From Thermomonospora echinospora (GTDB taxonomy: Bacteria; Actinomycetota; Actinomycetes; Streptosporangiales; Streptosporangiaceae): DNA of 64,000 nucleotides. This document shows positions 1-8,410 of this stretch, one piece after another. The DNA is taken from assembly GCF_900108175.1 (NCBI RefSeq), contig NZ_FNVO01000005.1, forward strand, positions 434,001 to 498,000. Reading direction: 5' to 3'. Below the pieces are notes generated by a model, which saw only the letters and a program-made list of their open reading frames with translations, made no database searches and was not told where the DNA came from. Position 1 is the stretch's first letter. Every line of letters begins with the position of its first letter. Position numbers and translations under genes: made by a program.

Positions 1-787
1 GGTCCACCTCGGCGGCGCGCAGGGCCCGTTCGGCCGCGTCCGCCGACCCCGCCCAGCCCGTCAGCGCCGCCCGCAGCGTCTTGCGGCGCTGCGCGAACGC
101 GGCGTCGACCGCCGCGAACACCTCCTCGCGCAGGGACGCGTCCACGGGCGGTTCACGCCGGGTGAACGCCACCAGCCCGGAGTCGACGTTGGGCACCGGC
201 CAGAACACCGCGCGTCCCACCGGCCCGGCCCGCCGGGCTTCGGCGTACCAGGCCAGCTTCACCGACGGCACCCCGTACACCTTGCTGCCCGGAGGGGCCA
301 CCAGCCGGTCGGCTACCTCGGCCTGCACCATCACCAGCCCGCGCCGCAGCGAGGGGAAGGTCGCCAGTAGATGCAGTACGACGGGGACGGCGACGTTGTA
401 GGGGAGGTTGGCGACCAGCGCGGTCGGCGCGGGGCCGGGCAGGTCGGTGATGCGCAGCGCGTCGGCGTGCACCACCTCCAGCCTTTCGGCCAGTTCCGGC
501 GCCCGGTCTCGTACGGTGTGCGGGAGCTGCTCGGCCAACACCGGGTCGATCTCGACGGCGACCACGCGGCGCGCCCGTTCCAGCAGCGCCAGGGTGAGCG
601 AGCCCAGCCCCGGCCCCACCTCGATCACCACGTCGTCGGCGTCCAGTTCGGCGGCCCGGACGATGCGCCGCACCGTGTTGGCGTCGATGACGAAGTTCTG
701 CCCGAGCGTCTTGGTCGGCCGTACGCCCAGCCGCGCGGCCAGTTCGCGCACCTCGGCCGGCCCCAGCAGCACCTGTGAGTCCCCCAC
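1..787 (-). CDS. rsmA: 16S rRNA (adenine(1518)-N(6)/adenine(1519)-N(6))-dimethyltransferase, C-terminus cut by window edge
   Basis: Dimethylates two adjacent adenines in the 3' hairpin of 16S rRNA with S-adenosylmethionine, late in 30S assembly. The 262 visible codons carry the GQNF segment near residue 30, SAM motif I (EIGPGLG, about residues 55-61) and catalytic motif NLPYN (about 124-128), all in the order expected for KsgA. The usual length is about 280 residues, so only a short C-terminal tail is missing beyond base 1. The start is a GTG at 785-787 reading [10 protein letters not shown]; no ATG lies in a better place. In other actinobacteria this gene directly follows rpfB, but here about 3.8 kb of other genes separate the two. 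Identification is firm; the exact start is less so. Confidence 0.95.
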   Translation of the reverse strand, partial: MGDSQVLLGPAEVRELAARLGVRPTKTLGQNFVIDANTVRRIVRAAELDADDVVIEVGPGLGSLTLALLERARRVVAVEIDPVLAEQLPHTVRDRAPELAERLEVVHADALRITDLPGPAPTALVANLPYNVAVPVVLHLLATFPSLRRGLVMVQAEVADRLVAPPGSKVYGVPSVKLAWYAEARRAGPVGRAVFWPVPNVDSGLVAFTRREPPVDASLREEVFAAVDAAFAQRRKTLRAALTGWAGSADAAERALRAAEVD

Positions 788-879
788 CGGCCCAGTGTCC
801 CAGCCCCGCCGGGGTGCCGATGCAACGGTCGTCCCGGTGCCGGTGAGAAGGGATGGCCTACGAGGAATTCCCGGCTCCC

Positions 880-1200
880 TCAGGAGAGAGATCCGCTCTC
901 GGGAAGCTCGTCCCGCCACCACAGATCCAGCCCGAGCCGGTCGGCGGCCCTGCCCGCGCTGACCCAGTGCCCCTGCTGCATACCGCCGGGCCCCACCGTC
1001 ACGGCGCCCCCGCCGGGCATCGCCAGGCCGTAGAGGACCACCTCACCGGGGTCGTCGCCGATGCCCTCCGCCTCCTCCGGAACGTACGTCAGGACGAAAA
1101 GCCTGGGCCAGACGATCCCGCGCTGCGCAGCGGCGTCGGTGGCTCCCTCACCCATGTCGTGGTACACAGGCGGGAAGCCGGACTCAGGTCGATGTTCCAT
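880..1200 (-). CDS. hypothetical protein, 106 aa
   Basis: I do not recognise a named family. The reading [17 protein letters not shown]... is soluble, acidic and without membrane segments or signal peptide. It holds hydrophobic beta-strand-like stretches ([20 protein letters not shown]) and a Trp pair near the C-terminus. It starts at an ATG preceded by GGGAGCCGGAAGGG. The gene is divergent from the XRE/DUF5753 regulator at 1427, with a 226-bp relatively AT-rich shared promoter region, so it may be the regulator's target. A longer in-frame extension upstream reads through that promoter region and is rejected. Coding nature is supported by the ribosome binding site and amino-acid make-up only. 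Confidence 0.6.
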   Translation of the reverse strand: MEHRPESGFPPVYHDMGEGATDAAAQRGIVWPRLFVLTYVPEEAEGIGDDPGEVVLYGLAMPGGGAVTVGPGGMQQGHWVSAGRAADRLGLDLWWRDELPESGSLS

Positions 1201-1426
1201 GGGACATCCCTTCCGGCTCCCGGCCGGGGCGGGTCTCAGCCTCGCACGCGAACCCCGCCCCGGCCCTTGTCGTCCACGCAGACGAATCTCGTGATCATCT
1301 CCGTGTAATCGAACGGTCACGGACAGGTTGACATCAATCCAACACACAGACAAGCTTGCACTTAGAAAAGCTTGAAAAGTGTCAGCATTGTCGCCTTTGT
1401 CGCATTCTCCGTGATCGGGAGGCACC

Positions 1427-2287
1427 ATGCCGCCGTCCAAGAAAGGCCCGACGCTCCGCTCACAATGGCTGGGCAAGCACCTACGGGAGCTTCGCGAGAG
1501 CGCCGGGCTCACCCTCCGCGATGCGGGCGACTACGTCCAGCGCGACCAGGGTGCGATCAGCCGCTGGGAGACGGGCATAGTCCCGGCCCGCGTCCCCGAC
1601 GTCCTCGCCCTGCTCAACCTGTACGGCGTCCACGACCCGGCCATCCGGAACGCCTTGGAGCAACTCAGCCGCGACATCTGGCAGAAAGGCTGGTGGGACG
1701 ACTACGCCCGGGAGACCAAGACCCGCGTCATCGACCTGGCCTGGCTGGAATCACGGGCCAGGAGGACGAAAATGTACAAGGCGGTGGTCCTCGATGGGCT
1801 CCTCCAAACCCGTGACTACGCCCGGGAGATCATGACAGCCAACCGTCCGGACTACTCCCCCGCCAAGCTCGAACGCTGGCTTGAGTTTCGTGCATCCCGC
1901 CAGCGGAAGCTCACCGATGACGACCCGCTACTGCTGGACGTCGTTCTCGACGAGGCCACACTGCGCCGGATGGTCGGCGGAGCCAAGGTCATGCGCGCCC
2001 AGTTCGCTCATCTGGAAGATCTGGCCGAACGCCCCAACATCACCATCCGCGTGCTGCCGTTCGACGCTGGAGCACACGCCAGCCCTCTGGGAGCGTTCAC
2101 CATCTTCGAGATGCCCGAACCCTACCCGGATGCATCCCACATCGAGACGGAGGCGGGTTCGATCTACTTGGAAGCCGAGAGTGTCGAACGTTTCGCCCTC
2201 ACCTACGATTGTCTACTGAACAGTGCGCTCCCACCCGAGCAGTCATTGGCGTTCATCCGGGCGCTCGCGGAGCGTCTGAGTCGGTGA
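1427..2287 (+). CDS. XRE-family helix-turn-helix regulator with DUF5753 domain
   Basis: A DNA-binding protein of the very large actinobacterial family paired with DUF397 proteins; in Streptomyces such pairs affect differentiation and antibiotic production. Residues about 12-66 form the helix-turn-helix (LGKHLRELRESAGLTLRDAG, then QGAISRWETG). From about residue 90 to the end runs the DUF5753 ligand- or partner-binding region with the usual WLE, GLLQTRDYA and RVLPF segments. Length (286 aa) is normal. The ATG follows CGGGAGGCACC. A DUF397 gene lies 16 bp downstream in the same direction and is the expected partner in a toxin-antitoxin-like or regulatory couple. The family is certain; the target is unknown. 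Confidence 0.92.
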   Translation: MPPSKKGPTLRSQWLGKHLRELRESAGLTLRDAGDYVQRDQGAISRWETGIVPARVPDVLALLNLYGVHDPAIRNALEQLSRDIWQKGWWDDYARETKTRVIDLAWLESRARRTKMYKAVVLDGLLQTRDYAREIMTANRPDYSPAKLERWLEFRASRQRKLTDDDPLLLDVVLDEATLRRMVGGAKVMRAQFAHLEDLAERPNITIRVLPFDAGAHASPLGAFTIFEMPEPYPDASHIETEAGSIYLEAESVERFALTYDCLLNSALPPEQSLAFIRALAERLSR

Positions 2288-2303
2288 CAAGGAGAGTCGC
2301 AGC

Positions 2304-2531
2304 ATGAGCACCCCCCGCAAGCCGAGCAACGTCTCCTGGCACATCAGCACCTACAGCGGCAGCGGTGGACCCGAGTGCGTTGAGGCGGGGCCGCTGAACG
2401 ACGGAAGCGAGCAAGTGGCCGTCCGGCACAGCCGCCGACCCGACGCCGAGACCATCCTCTACACCCGCGCCGAATGGGAAGCCTTCGTCAAGGGCGTCAA
2501 AGACGGAGAGTTCGACTTCTTCACCAGCTGA
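2304..2531 (+). CDS. DUF397 domain-containing protein
   Basis: A 75-residue partner of the preceding XRE/DUF5753 regulator. Almost the whole protein is the DUF397 domain: VSWHISTYSG near residue 10, the ECVEAG turn, then VAVRHSRRP and a final alpha segment RAEWEAFVKGVKDGEFD. These proteins are thought to bind and modulate the cognate XRE protein; that is family knowledge, not visible here. The gene has an AAGGAGAG ribosome binding site and is clearly co-transcribed with its upstream neighbour. Its stop codon lies just before a degenerate rpf fragment on the other strand. Confidence 0.92.
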   Translation: MSTPRKPSNVSWHISTYSGSGGPECVEAGPLNDGSEQVAVRHSRRPDAETILYTRAEWEAFVKGVKDGEFDFFTS

Positions 2532-2537
2532 ACCCGA

Positions 2538-2636
2538 TCAGCCGAGCAAGAGCCCACCACAATCGGGCCACTGGCCCTGCCAACGGTCTCCCGCCTTGTC
2601 GTAGAGAAACTGAGCGCGGTACGTCTGCCCGGCTGT
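2538..2636 (-). pseudogene. 3'-terminal remnant of a second rpf (resuscitation-promoting factor) gene
   Basis: On the minus strand this reads AGQTYRAQFLYDKAGDRWQG followed by QWPDCGGLLLG and a stop. It aligns over 31 residues with the C-terminus of the intact Rpf at 4624-5421 (AEQTYRAQLLYNKVQGRWQG, then QWPNCGRFLFS, stop). The DNA is also similar, with shared stretches such as GGGCCACTG and GCGCGGTA. Nothing upstream on the minus strand continues the Rpf fold, so catalytic Glu, G5 and signal regions are lost. The two copies have diverged and each keeps its own stop, which points to a paralogue remnant or an old duplication rather than a recent event. Confidence 0.75.
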
Positions 2637-2766
2637 GCGGCGAGTTCGTGCGCCTCGGTCGGGCTCGGCGGCGTCTGAGCCCCCGTTCGTCCAGTCCCTC
2701 AGCATCCGTGTGCCGTGGATGCAACAGTTGCCCCGCCCTGCGCGTCCCGGGGGTGACGAAGAAGGG

Positions 2767-3288
2767 ATGCCTGTGGACGACGACGGTGTGACGTACGAGG
2801 AGTTCGTGACCACCCGTGCCCAGACGCTCCTTCGCTACGGCTACGTGCTGACCGGCAATCCCCATGACGCCGCCGATCTGCTCCAGGAGAGCCTGGTGCG
2901 GCTGCGCGCCGCCTGGCCCCGGGTGGTCAACAAACGCGACCCCGAGGGCTACACGCGGACGATCATGGCACGCCAGCACATCAGCATCTGGCGGCGGCGA
3001 AGACGCGAGAGCCTGGTCGGCGAGGTCCCCGACGGCCAGTACATCGAGCCGGGCCTGGACCGGGCCGAGCACGACCCGAGGCTGTGGGAACTGCTGTCGG
3101 CGCTCCCCCGCCGCCAGCGGGCGGTGCTGGTGCTGCGCTACTACGAGGACATGTCGGACGCGGAGATCTCCGCGACGCTCGGCATCTCGCGCGGCACCGT
3201 GCGCAGTCAGGCCGCCCGTGCCCTGGACAAGCTGCGCACCGGTTGGCATCCGGCCGCCGAGCGCGCCGAGAGCAGGAGCTCACGATGA
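2767..3288 (+). CDS. SigE-family ECF RNA polymerase sigma factor
   Basis: An extracytoplasmic-function sigma factor that redirects RNA polymerase to its own regulon. The 173-residue protein holds region 2 near residues 12-80 (RYGYVLTGNPHDAADLLQES, then RLRAAWPRV) and region 4 near 110-165 (LPRRQRAVLVLRYYEDMSD, helix-turn-helix ISATLGISRGTVRSQAARAL). I chose the ATG at 2767, preceded by GAAGAAGG; the longer reading upstream has no sigma-like residues. The next gene overlaps by 4 bp and encodes a membrane protein, the usual arrangement of an ECF factor with its regulator. Family assignment is strong; the stimulus is unknown. Confidence 0.93.
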   Translation: MPVDDDGVTYEEFVTTRAQTLLRYGYVLTGNPHDAADLLQESLVRLRAAWPRVVNKRDPEGYTRTIMARQHISIWRRRRRESLVGEVPDGQYIEPGLDRAEHDPRLWELLSALPRRQRAVLVLRYYEDMSDAEISATLGISRGTVRSQAARALDKLRTGWHPAAERAESRSSR

Positions 3289-4631
3289 ACGACGAACTCA
3301 CCGAAGCACTGAAGGGGACGCTGAAGACGGCCGCCCGGCAGGCGCCGGCCCCGGCGCCGGACCTGCTCCACCAAGTGCACGGACGGCACCGCCGCAGGCG
3401 CCGCGCCCAGGCGGGAATGGCCGCGGCGGCGGTACTGGTGACGCTCGGCGGATCCGGCGCGCTCACCTCCGTCCTCGGCTCCGCCGAGGACCCGGCGCGG
3501 CCCGCCGCCCAGAGCAAGCCCGGCCCGTTGAAGGCCGTCACCGTCGGCAAGCCGGTCCCGGTGGAACGGCTGTGGCCGCAGGCGGTCCGGCCCCTTCCGG
3601 AGAGACTGCCCGGCGGCCGCGCCTACCGGGCCATCACCCTCCTGGACGACGACACACTGCTGGTCACCACCGAGTCGAGCTTCGAGAAGACCGATCAGAT
3701 CCTGACCTACGACCTCAGGACACGGCGGACCACCCAGATCACCCGGACACCGGTGCCGTCCGGCTCCGACCTGTTCCCCTCGGGATTCTCCGTGGGTGAC
3801 GGCCGGATCGCCTGGTGGGTCAGGTACAAGCAGGGCGGCCGGCACACCGTCGAGATCTGGGCGGCACCGCTGTCCGGCGGTGACGCGTACCGGGTCGCCG
3901 CCACACAGCATGATCTCTCCGAGGATGCGTCCGTACGGCGGCTGACCATCGGCGGTGGAAAGGTCTACTGGTCCATGGCGGGCCGGAACACCTCGTCCCA
4001 GGGGGTGTACGAGTCCCAGGGGGTGTACGAGGCGCCCGTGTCCGGGGGCGGCACGGCCCGCCAGGTCCCCGGCACCACCGGATTCCAAGTGCTGGCCTGG
4101 CCCTGGATCGGCGGGCCGGGCCTGACCGGGCCGATGGACGCCGAGCGGGCCAAGCCGGGCGAGGTCTTCCATCGGACCCTGCGCGACCTGCGCAACGGGC
4201 GGACGACGAAGGCCGGCCTGGCAACGATCAAGGGCTCCTGGAACTGCGGCATCACCTGGTGCGTGGCTCACAAGAGCCTCCCAAAGCAATGGAGCGGGGG
4301 GCATGGGCCCGTGCCGGAGACCTACCTGCAGCGCCGGGACGGCACCGGAGGTCGCATGTTCCGGATGCTCGGGGGCCGCAGGCACCTTATGCAGCGCCTC
4401 GATGGTTTCCTGGCCTATGACCGCTTCCTGCCCTACATGGCGGAGCCGGCCGGCGGATCGGTCCAGTGGCTGCTCTACGACACGCAGACCGGCGACGTGG
4501 CCTCGGTGGCCGTCCCGCAGGACGGGGGCGGCTACAGCGCGATCGGCCTCTTCCGGGATCCCGCCGAACGGATCGTCGAGGTCGACAGCGTGAACGGCCG
4601 CCTGCTGATCGATCTGGCGAAGGTCAGCTGA
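3285..4631 (+). CDS. membrane-anchored beta-propeller-like protein, putative anti-sigma partner
   Basis: Residues 1-40 are cytoplasmic and basic (HRRRRRAQ); one hydrophobic helix lies at about 43-63 (MAAAAVLVTLGGSGALTSVL). The remaining roughly 380 residues are extracytoplasmic, with repeated beta-strand patterns (DDDTLLVTTESS, ILTYDLRTRRTTQ, GKVYWSMAG, VQWLLYDTQTGDVASV) that look like propeller blades. The ATG overlaps the stop of the sigma gene (ATGA), so the two are translationally coupled. By position it is likely to bind and restrain the sigma factor from the membrane, but no zinc-binding anti-sigma motif is visible in the short N-terminus. Residues about 238-249 hold a six-residue tandem duplication. 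It ends tail-to-tail with rpf, overlapping it by 8 bp. Confidence 0.8.
   Translation: MNDELTEALKGTLKTAARQAPAPAPDLLHQVHGRHRRRRRAQAGMAAAAVLVTLGGSGALTSVLGSAEDPARPAAQSKPGPLKAVTVGKPVPVERLWPQAVRPLPERLPGGRAYRAITLLDDDTLLVTTESSFEKTDQILTYDLRTRRTTQITRTPVPSGSDLFPSGFSVGDGRIAWWVRYKQGGRHTVEIWAAPLSGGDAYRVAATQHDLSEDASVRRLTIGGGKVYWSMAGRNTSSQGVYESQGVYEAPVSGGGTARQVPGTTGFQVLAWPWIGGPGLTGPMDAERAKPGEVFHRTLRDLRNGRTTKAGLATIKGSWNCGITWCVAHKSLPKQWSGGHGPVPETYLQRRDGTGGRMFRMLGGRRHLMQRLDGFLAYDRFLPYMAEPAGGSVQWLLYDTQTGDVASVAVPQDGGGYSAIGLFRDPAERIVEVDSVNGRLLIDLAKVS
3996..4031 (+). repeat. 18-bp perfect tandem duplication inside the sigma-partner gene
   Basis: The unit TCCCAGGGGGTGTACGAG occurs twice without mismatch, in frame, giving SQGVYE twice. 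It lengthens one loop of the predicted extracytoplasmic propeller by six residues and looks like a recent slippage event. Confidence 0.9.
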
Positions 4632-5421
4632 ACAGGAACCTGCCGCAGTTGGGCCACTGCCCCTGCCAGCGGCCCTGGACCTTGTTGTAGAGGAGTTGGG
4701 CGCGGTAGGTCTGCTCGGCCGGGGAGGCATTGGACGGCAGTCCGGTGCCTCCGACCGAGCCCCAGGTCTGCAGGGAGAACTGGTACAGGCCGTAGTAGCC
4801 GGCGGGGTTGACCGCGTTGGGCCGTCCGCCCGACTCGCACTTGGCCAGCCCCGCCCAGTTCAGGCCGGCGGCGGTGCCCCCGACGCTGGCGGGCTGCGGG
4901 CCGACCTCCAGGATCTGGGTCACCGGCTTGCGGGTGATCTTCTCGGCCACCACCGCCTTGACCTTCTTGCCCTTCTTGTCCCGGACATAGGCGGTCATGA
5001 CGACCTTGAGGCCGTCCCGGCCCTTGCGGGCGGTCCGCTGGCTCCAGGGGCCCAGCTTGGAGTTCGTCTTCCGCTTGACCGGCGCCTGGATCTTCAGCGT
5101 CCTGGTCACCGGCTTGGACAGCAGCAGCCGCACCTTGACCGCGTTCCCGGCGGGCTCGTCGATCTTCGGTTTGACCAGGTAGTACCGGCCGAGCTGGACG
5201 CCCGCCTGGGTCAGCACCTCGCGGACGGTGGTGCCGGTGGTCATGGCGGTGGTCGTCCTGCCGTCCACGGTGATGGTCACCTGCCGGGCGGGGGGCGTGG
5301 TGACCTTGGGGGCGTCCGCCGCGGCGGGCCGGGAGCCGCCGCCGTCGTCACCGCCGCAGGCGGACGTGGACGCCGCGAGCAGCACGGCCGTGAGCGCGAG
5401 GGCGGGGGTCCGGCGCACCAA
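4624..5421 (-). CDS. rpfB: resuscitation-promoting factor, RpfB-like lipoprotein
   Basis: A secreted peptidoglycan-cleaving enzyme of the lytic-transglycosylase type that helps dormant or starved actinobacteria resume growth. Residues 1-22 are a lipoprotein signal (LLAASTSAC, lipid Cys at 22). One DUF348 domain follows (about 45-88), then a G5 domain (about 92-168) and the C-terminal Rpf catalytic domain (about 185-263) with the catalytic Glu in KCESGG and the paired Cys of the fold (KCES ... PNCG). M. tuberculosis RpfB has three DUF348 repeats; this one has a single copy, so it is shorter (265 aa). It follows tatD on the same strand, as in other actinobacteria. Its 3' end overlaps the convergent sigma-partner gene. 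Confidence 0.93.
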   Translation of the reverse strand: MVRRTPALALTAVLLAASTSACGGDDGGGSRPAAADAPKVTTPPARQVTITVDGRTTTAMTTGTTVREVLTQAGVQLGRYYLVKPKIDEPAGNAVKVRLLLSKPVTRTLKIQAPVKRKTNSKLGPWSQRTARKGRDGLKVVMTAYVRDKKGKKVKAVVAEKITRKPVTQILEVGPQPASVGGTAAGLNWAGLAKCESGGRPNAVNPAGYYGLYQFSLQTWGSVGGTGLPSNASPAEQTYRAQLLYNKVQGRWQGQWPNCGRFLFS

Positions 5422-5495
5422 GGGTTCCTCCTGGCCAAAACGGCATCAACCGCGCCAGACGATAAGGGCACCCAGCACCACATCGCCACCGAAAC

Positions 5496-5523
5496 CGGGA
5501 CACTTCAGCATCGTGATGTCCCG
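5496..5523 (-). promoter_or_regulatory. hairpin in the rpf leader
   Basis: CGGGACA (5496-5502) pairs perfectly with TGTCCCG (5517-5523) across a 14-nt loop, between the tatD stop and the rpf start. It could end tatD transcription or act in the rpf leader. There is no T-run, and I do not see the conserved c-di-AMP (ydaO) riboswitch core known from other rpf leaders. Confidence 0.4.
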
Positions 5524-5556
5524 ATCAGTGGCCGTGGCAGGCTTACCGGAGGGCCG

Positions 5557-6387
5557 TCACCAGGGGCCGAACAGGCGGCGGCCGGTGTCGGCGATGGCCT
5601 CGCACAGGGCCGCGACCTCGACGTCCTTCACCTCGGCCATGAACCGGACCGTCCACGGGATCAGGTAGGAGGCGTTGGGCTTGCCCCGGTGCGGGACGGG
5701 GGTGAGGAACGGGGCGTCGGTCTCCACCAGGATCAGGTCGAGGGGGGCGACGCGCAGCGCCTCGCGCAGCGGCTCGGCGTTCTTGAACGTGACGTTGCCG
5801 GCGAAGCTCATCACGTAGCCGCGGTCGGCGCACACCTTGGCCATCTCGGCGTCGCCGGAGAAGCAGTGGAAGACCACCTGCTCGGGGGAGCCCTCCTCGG
5901 CCAGGATGCGCAACACGTCGTCGTGGGCGTCCCGGTCGTGGATCATCAGCGGCTTGCCGGTGCGCTTGGCGATGTCGATGTGCGCGCGGAACGAGCGCTG
6001 CTGGTCCTCCTTCGGGGCCCAGTCGCGGTAGTAGTCCAGCCCGGTCTCGCCGACCGCCCGCACCTCGGGCCGCGTCGCCAGCTTGGCGATGTCGTCGAGC
6101 ACGTCGTCGCCGATGCCGGTGGTCTCGTTGGGATGGACGGCGACCCCGGCGTACACGTCGCCGTTCTCGCGGGCGGTCTGCGCCGCCCAGCCCGAGGACT
6201 TCAGGTCGCAGCCGATCGTCATGATCTGCCGGATGCCGACCGCGCGCGCCGCGGCCACGGCGTGCGACACCGGCACCTCCAGCAGGTCGAGGTGGCAGTG
6301 GCTGTCGCAGATGCCGATCGGGAGCGCCTCGGGCAGCGCCGGGAAGCTCGCCCCGGCGAAGCCGTCACCGGCCTGTTCGCTGATCAT
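5557..6387 (-). CDS. tatD: TatD family metal-dependent hydrolase/DNase
   Basis: A TIM-barrel amidohydrolase; family members act as 3'-5' DNases, some also on D-aminoacyl-tRNA. Metal and catalytic residues are in place: DSHCHLD at about residues 28-34, GETGLDYYRD near 117-126 (metal-bridging Glu), MIHDRDAHDD near 151-160, FHCFSG near 175-180 and VETDAPFL near 223-230. Length 276 aa is normal. Located directly between metG and rpf, matching the conserved actinobacterial order. The start codon is an ATG reading MISEQAGDGF; the first 25 residues before the barrel are not conserved in the family, so a slightly later start is possible. Confidence 0.95.
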   Translation of the reverse strand: MISEQAGDGFAGASFPALPEALPIGICDSHCHLDLLEVPVSHAVAAARAVGIRQIMTIGCDLKSSGWAAQTARENGDVYAGVAVHPNETTGIGDDVLDDIAKLATRPEVRAVGETGLDYYRDWAPKEDQQRSFRAHIDIAKRTGKPLMIHDRDAHDDVLRILAEEGSPEQVVFHCFSGDAEMAKVCADRGYVMSFAGNVTFKNAEPLREALRVAPLDLILVETDAPFLTPVPHRGKPNASYLIPWTVRFMAEVKDVEVAALCEAIADTGRRLFGPW

Positions 6388-6461
6388 GACCCGTACTCCG
6401 TGTGAGACCCGGCCGCCGGGAGAGCGGCCGGCCGTCCTCTATCCTTACAACAACGGGCCGG

Positions 6462-8264
6462 TCAGGACTCTTCCAGCCGGGCCAGTTCCTCGTCCACGAT
6501 CGAGGCGTCCAGCTTGGCGAACAACGGCTTGGGCTTGGCCAGCGGGGTGCCGGGCCGGATCGGCCGGTGCTCCCAGCGGGCCCGCTCGACCGCGTAGTCG
6601 CCGGTGACCACCGGGTAGGACGGGCCGCCCTCCTCGTCAACCTCGCGGATCTCCGGCATGGCCGCCCACACGCCCTCGCCCCCGAGCATCGTGTGCACCT
6701 TGTCCGACGACTTGGGCAGGAACGGCGTCAGCAGCGTCTTGGCGTCGTCCACCACCTGGAGCGCGACGTGCAGGATGGTGCCCTTGCGGGTCTTGTCCTC
6801 GGTCTTCCACGGCTCCTGCGCCGACAGGTAGCCGTTGGCCTCCCGGACGACGTCGAACGCCTCGGTGACGGCGTTCTTGAACCGGGAGCGGCCCAGCTCG
6901 CCACCGACCCGGTCGAACGCGGCGCGACTGCGCTCCAGCAGCGCCCGGTCGGCGTCGGTCAGCTCCCCGGCCTCGGGGATCGCGCCGTACTCCTTGGCGG
7001 CCATGTTGAGCGAGCGGTTGACCAGGTTGCCCCACTGGGCGACCAGCTCGTTGTTGTTGCGCTCGCGGAAGTGCTGCCAGGTGAAGTCGGTGTCCTGGTT
7101 CTCCGGCCCGGCCACCGCGATGTAGTAGCGCAGCGCGTCCACGTCGTAGCGCTCCAGGAAGTCCCTGACGTAGATGACCACCTGGCGGGAGGAGGAGAAC
7201 TTGCGGCCCTCCATGGTCAGGAACTCCGAGGACACCACCTCGGTCGGCAGGTTCAGCGCGCCCAGGGAGCCCGGCTCGCCGCCCTTGTCGCCCCGGCCGT
7301 TGTAGCCCAGCAGCATCGCGGGCCAGATCTCGGAGTGGAAGACGATGTTGTCCTTGCCCATGAAGTAGTACGACAGCGCCTGCGGGTCCTGCCACCAGGC
7401 CCGCCACGCGTCCGGGTCGCCCGAGCGCCTGGCCCACTCCACCGAGGCGGAGAAGTAGCCGACCACCGCGTCGAACCACACGTACAGCCGCTTGTTCGGC
7501 TGGTCGCGCCAGCCCTCCAGCGGCACCGGGACGCCCCAGTCGAGGTCACGGCTGATCGCCCGGGGCTGCAGGTCCTCCAGCAGGTTGAGGGAGAACTTCA
7601 GCACGTTGGGCCGCCACTCCCCCTGCTTGGCGCGCAGGTAGTCGCCGAGAGCGTCGGTGAAGGCGGGCAGGTCGAGCATGAAGTGCTCGGTCTCGACGAA
7701 CCGGGGCACCTCCCCGTTGACCCGGCTGCGGGGGTTGATCAGGTCCACCGGGTCGAGCTGGTTGCCGCAGTTGTCGCACTGGTCGCCGCGCGCCCCGTCG
7801 TACCCGCAGATCGGGCAGGTGCCCTCGATGTAGCGGTCGGGCAGGGTGCGGCCGGTGGACGGCGAGATCGCGCCCAGCGTCGTCTTCGGGAAGATGTAGC
7901 CGTTGTCGTACAAGCCCTTGAAGATCTCCTGGACGACCGCGTAGTGGTTGCGGGTGGTCGTCCGGGTGAACAGGTCGTAGGACATGCCCAGCGCCTGCAG
8001 GTCCCCGGCGATGACCCGGTTGTAGCGGTCGGCGAGCTCACGGGGGCTGACGCCCTCGGAGTCCGCCTGCACCTGGATGGGAGTGCCGTGCTCGTCGGTG
8101 CCGCTGACCATCAGGACCTGGTTGCCCGCCATCCGCTGGTAGCGGCTGAACATGTCGCACGGCAACGCGAAACCGGAGACGTGCCCGATGTGGCGGGGCC
8201 CGTTGGCGTACGGCCAGGCGGGCGCGGTCAGGATGTGCCTGGACTGGCTACTCGACGAGGACAT
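6462..8264 (-). CDS. metG: methionine--tRNA ligase
   Basis: Charges tRNA-Met with methionine. The class I signature is complete: HIGH box as [11 protein letters not shown] near residue 18-28, the zinc-binding knuckle [17 protein letters not shown] around 145-161, and the KMSKS-equivalent GRKFSSSR near 355-362. A helical anticodon-binding domain follows, ending at residue 600; no C-terminal EMAP dimerisation domain is present, as in the shorter actinobacterial enzymes. It is followed by tatD 74 bp downstream. The large open frame on the opposite strand is a codon-bias shadow of this gene. Confidence 0.97.
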   Translation of the reverse strand: MSSSSSQSRHILTAPAWPYANGPRHIGHVSGFALPCDMFSRYQRMAGNQVLMVSGTDEHGTPIQVQADSEGVSPRELADRYNRVIAGDLQALGMSYDLFTRTTTRNHYAVVQEIFKGLYDNGYIFPKTTLGAISPSTGRTLPDRYIEGTCPICGYDGARGDQCDNCGNQLDPVDLINPRSRVNGEVPRFVETEHFMLDLPAFTDALGDYLRAKQGEWRPNVLKFSLNLLEDLQPRAISRDLDWGVPVPLEGWRDQPNKRLYVWFDAVVGYFSASVEWARRSGDPDAWRAWWQDPQALSYYFMGKDNIVFHSEIWPAMLLGYNGRGDKGGEPGSLGALNLPTEVVSSEFLTMEGRKFSSSRQVVIYVRDFLERYDVDALRYYIAVAGPENQDTDFTWQHFRERNNNELVAQWGNLVNRSLNMAAKEYGAIPEAGELTDADRALLERSRAAFDRVGGELGRSRFKNAVTEAFDVVREANGYLSAQEPWKTEDKTRKGTILHVALQVVDDAKTLLTPFLPKSSDKVHTMLGGEGVWAAMPEIREVDEEGGPSYPVVTGDYAVERARWEHRPIRPGTPLAKPKPLFAKLDASIVDEELARLEES

Positions 8265-8410
8265 GGGCCAAGCCTATTTGGCCCGGCGGGCTGGGCCTAA
8301 CAGGTTCGGCATCCCGGACGTCCCGGACGTGATCATGGAAGGGCGCCGATACGCTGACGGGCGATTCCCGCGACAGCTCCGACAGCTCAAGGCAGAGGTT
8401 GAGATCCGGC

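Noticed and set aside
5422-5556. Possible c-di-AMP (ydaO) riboswitch before rpf
   Set aside because: The region is short, and the conserved core segments of that riboswitch are not recognisable; only a simple hairpin is seen.
6402-8300. A 632-codon open frame on the plus strand opposite metG
   Set aside because: It is a codon-bias shadow: metG on the minus strand has every class I synthetase motif, while this reading is low-complexity Val/Gly/Arg/His without domains.
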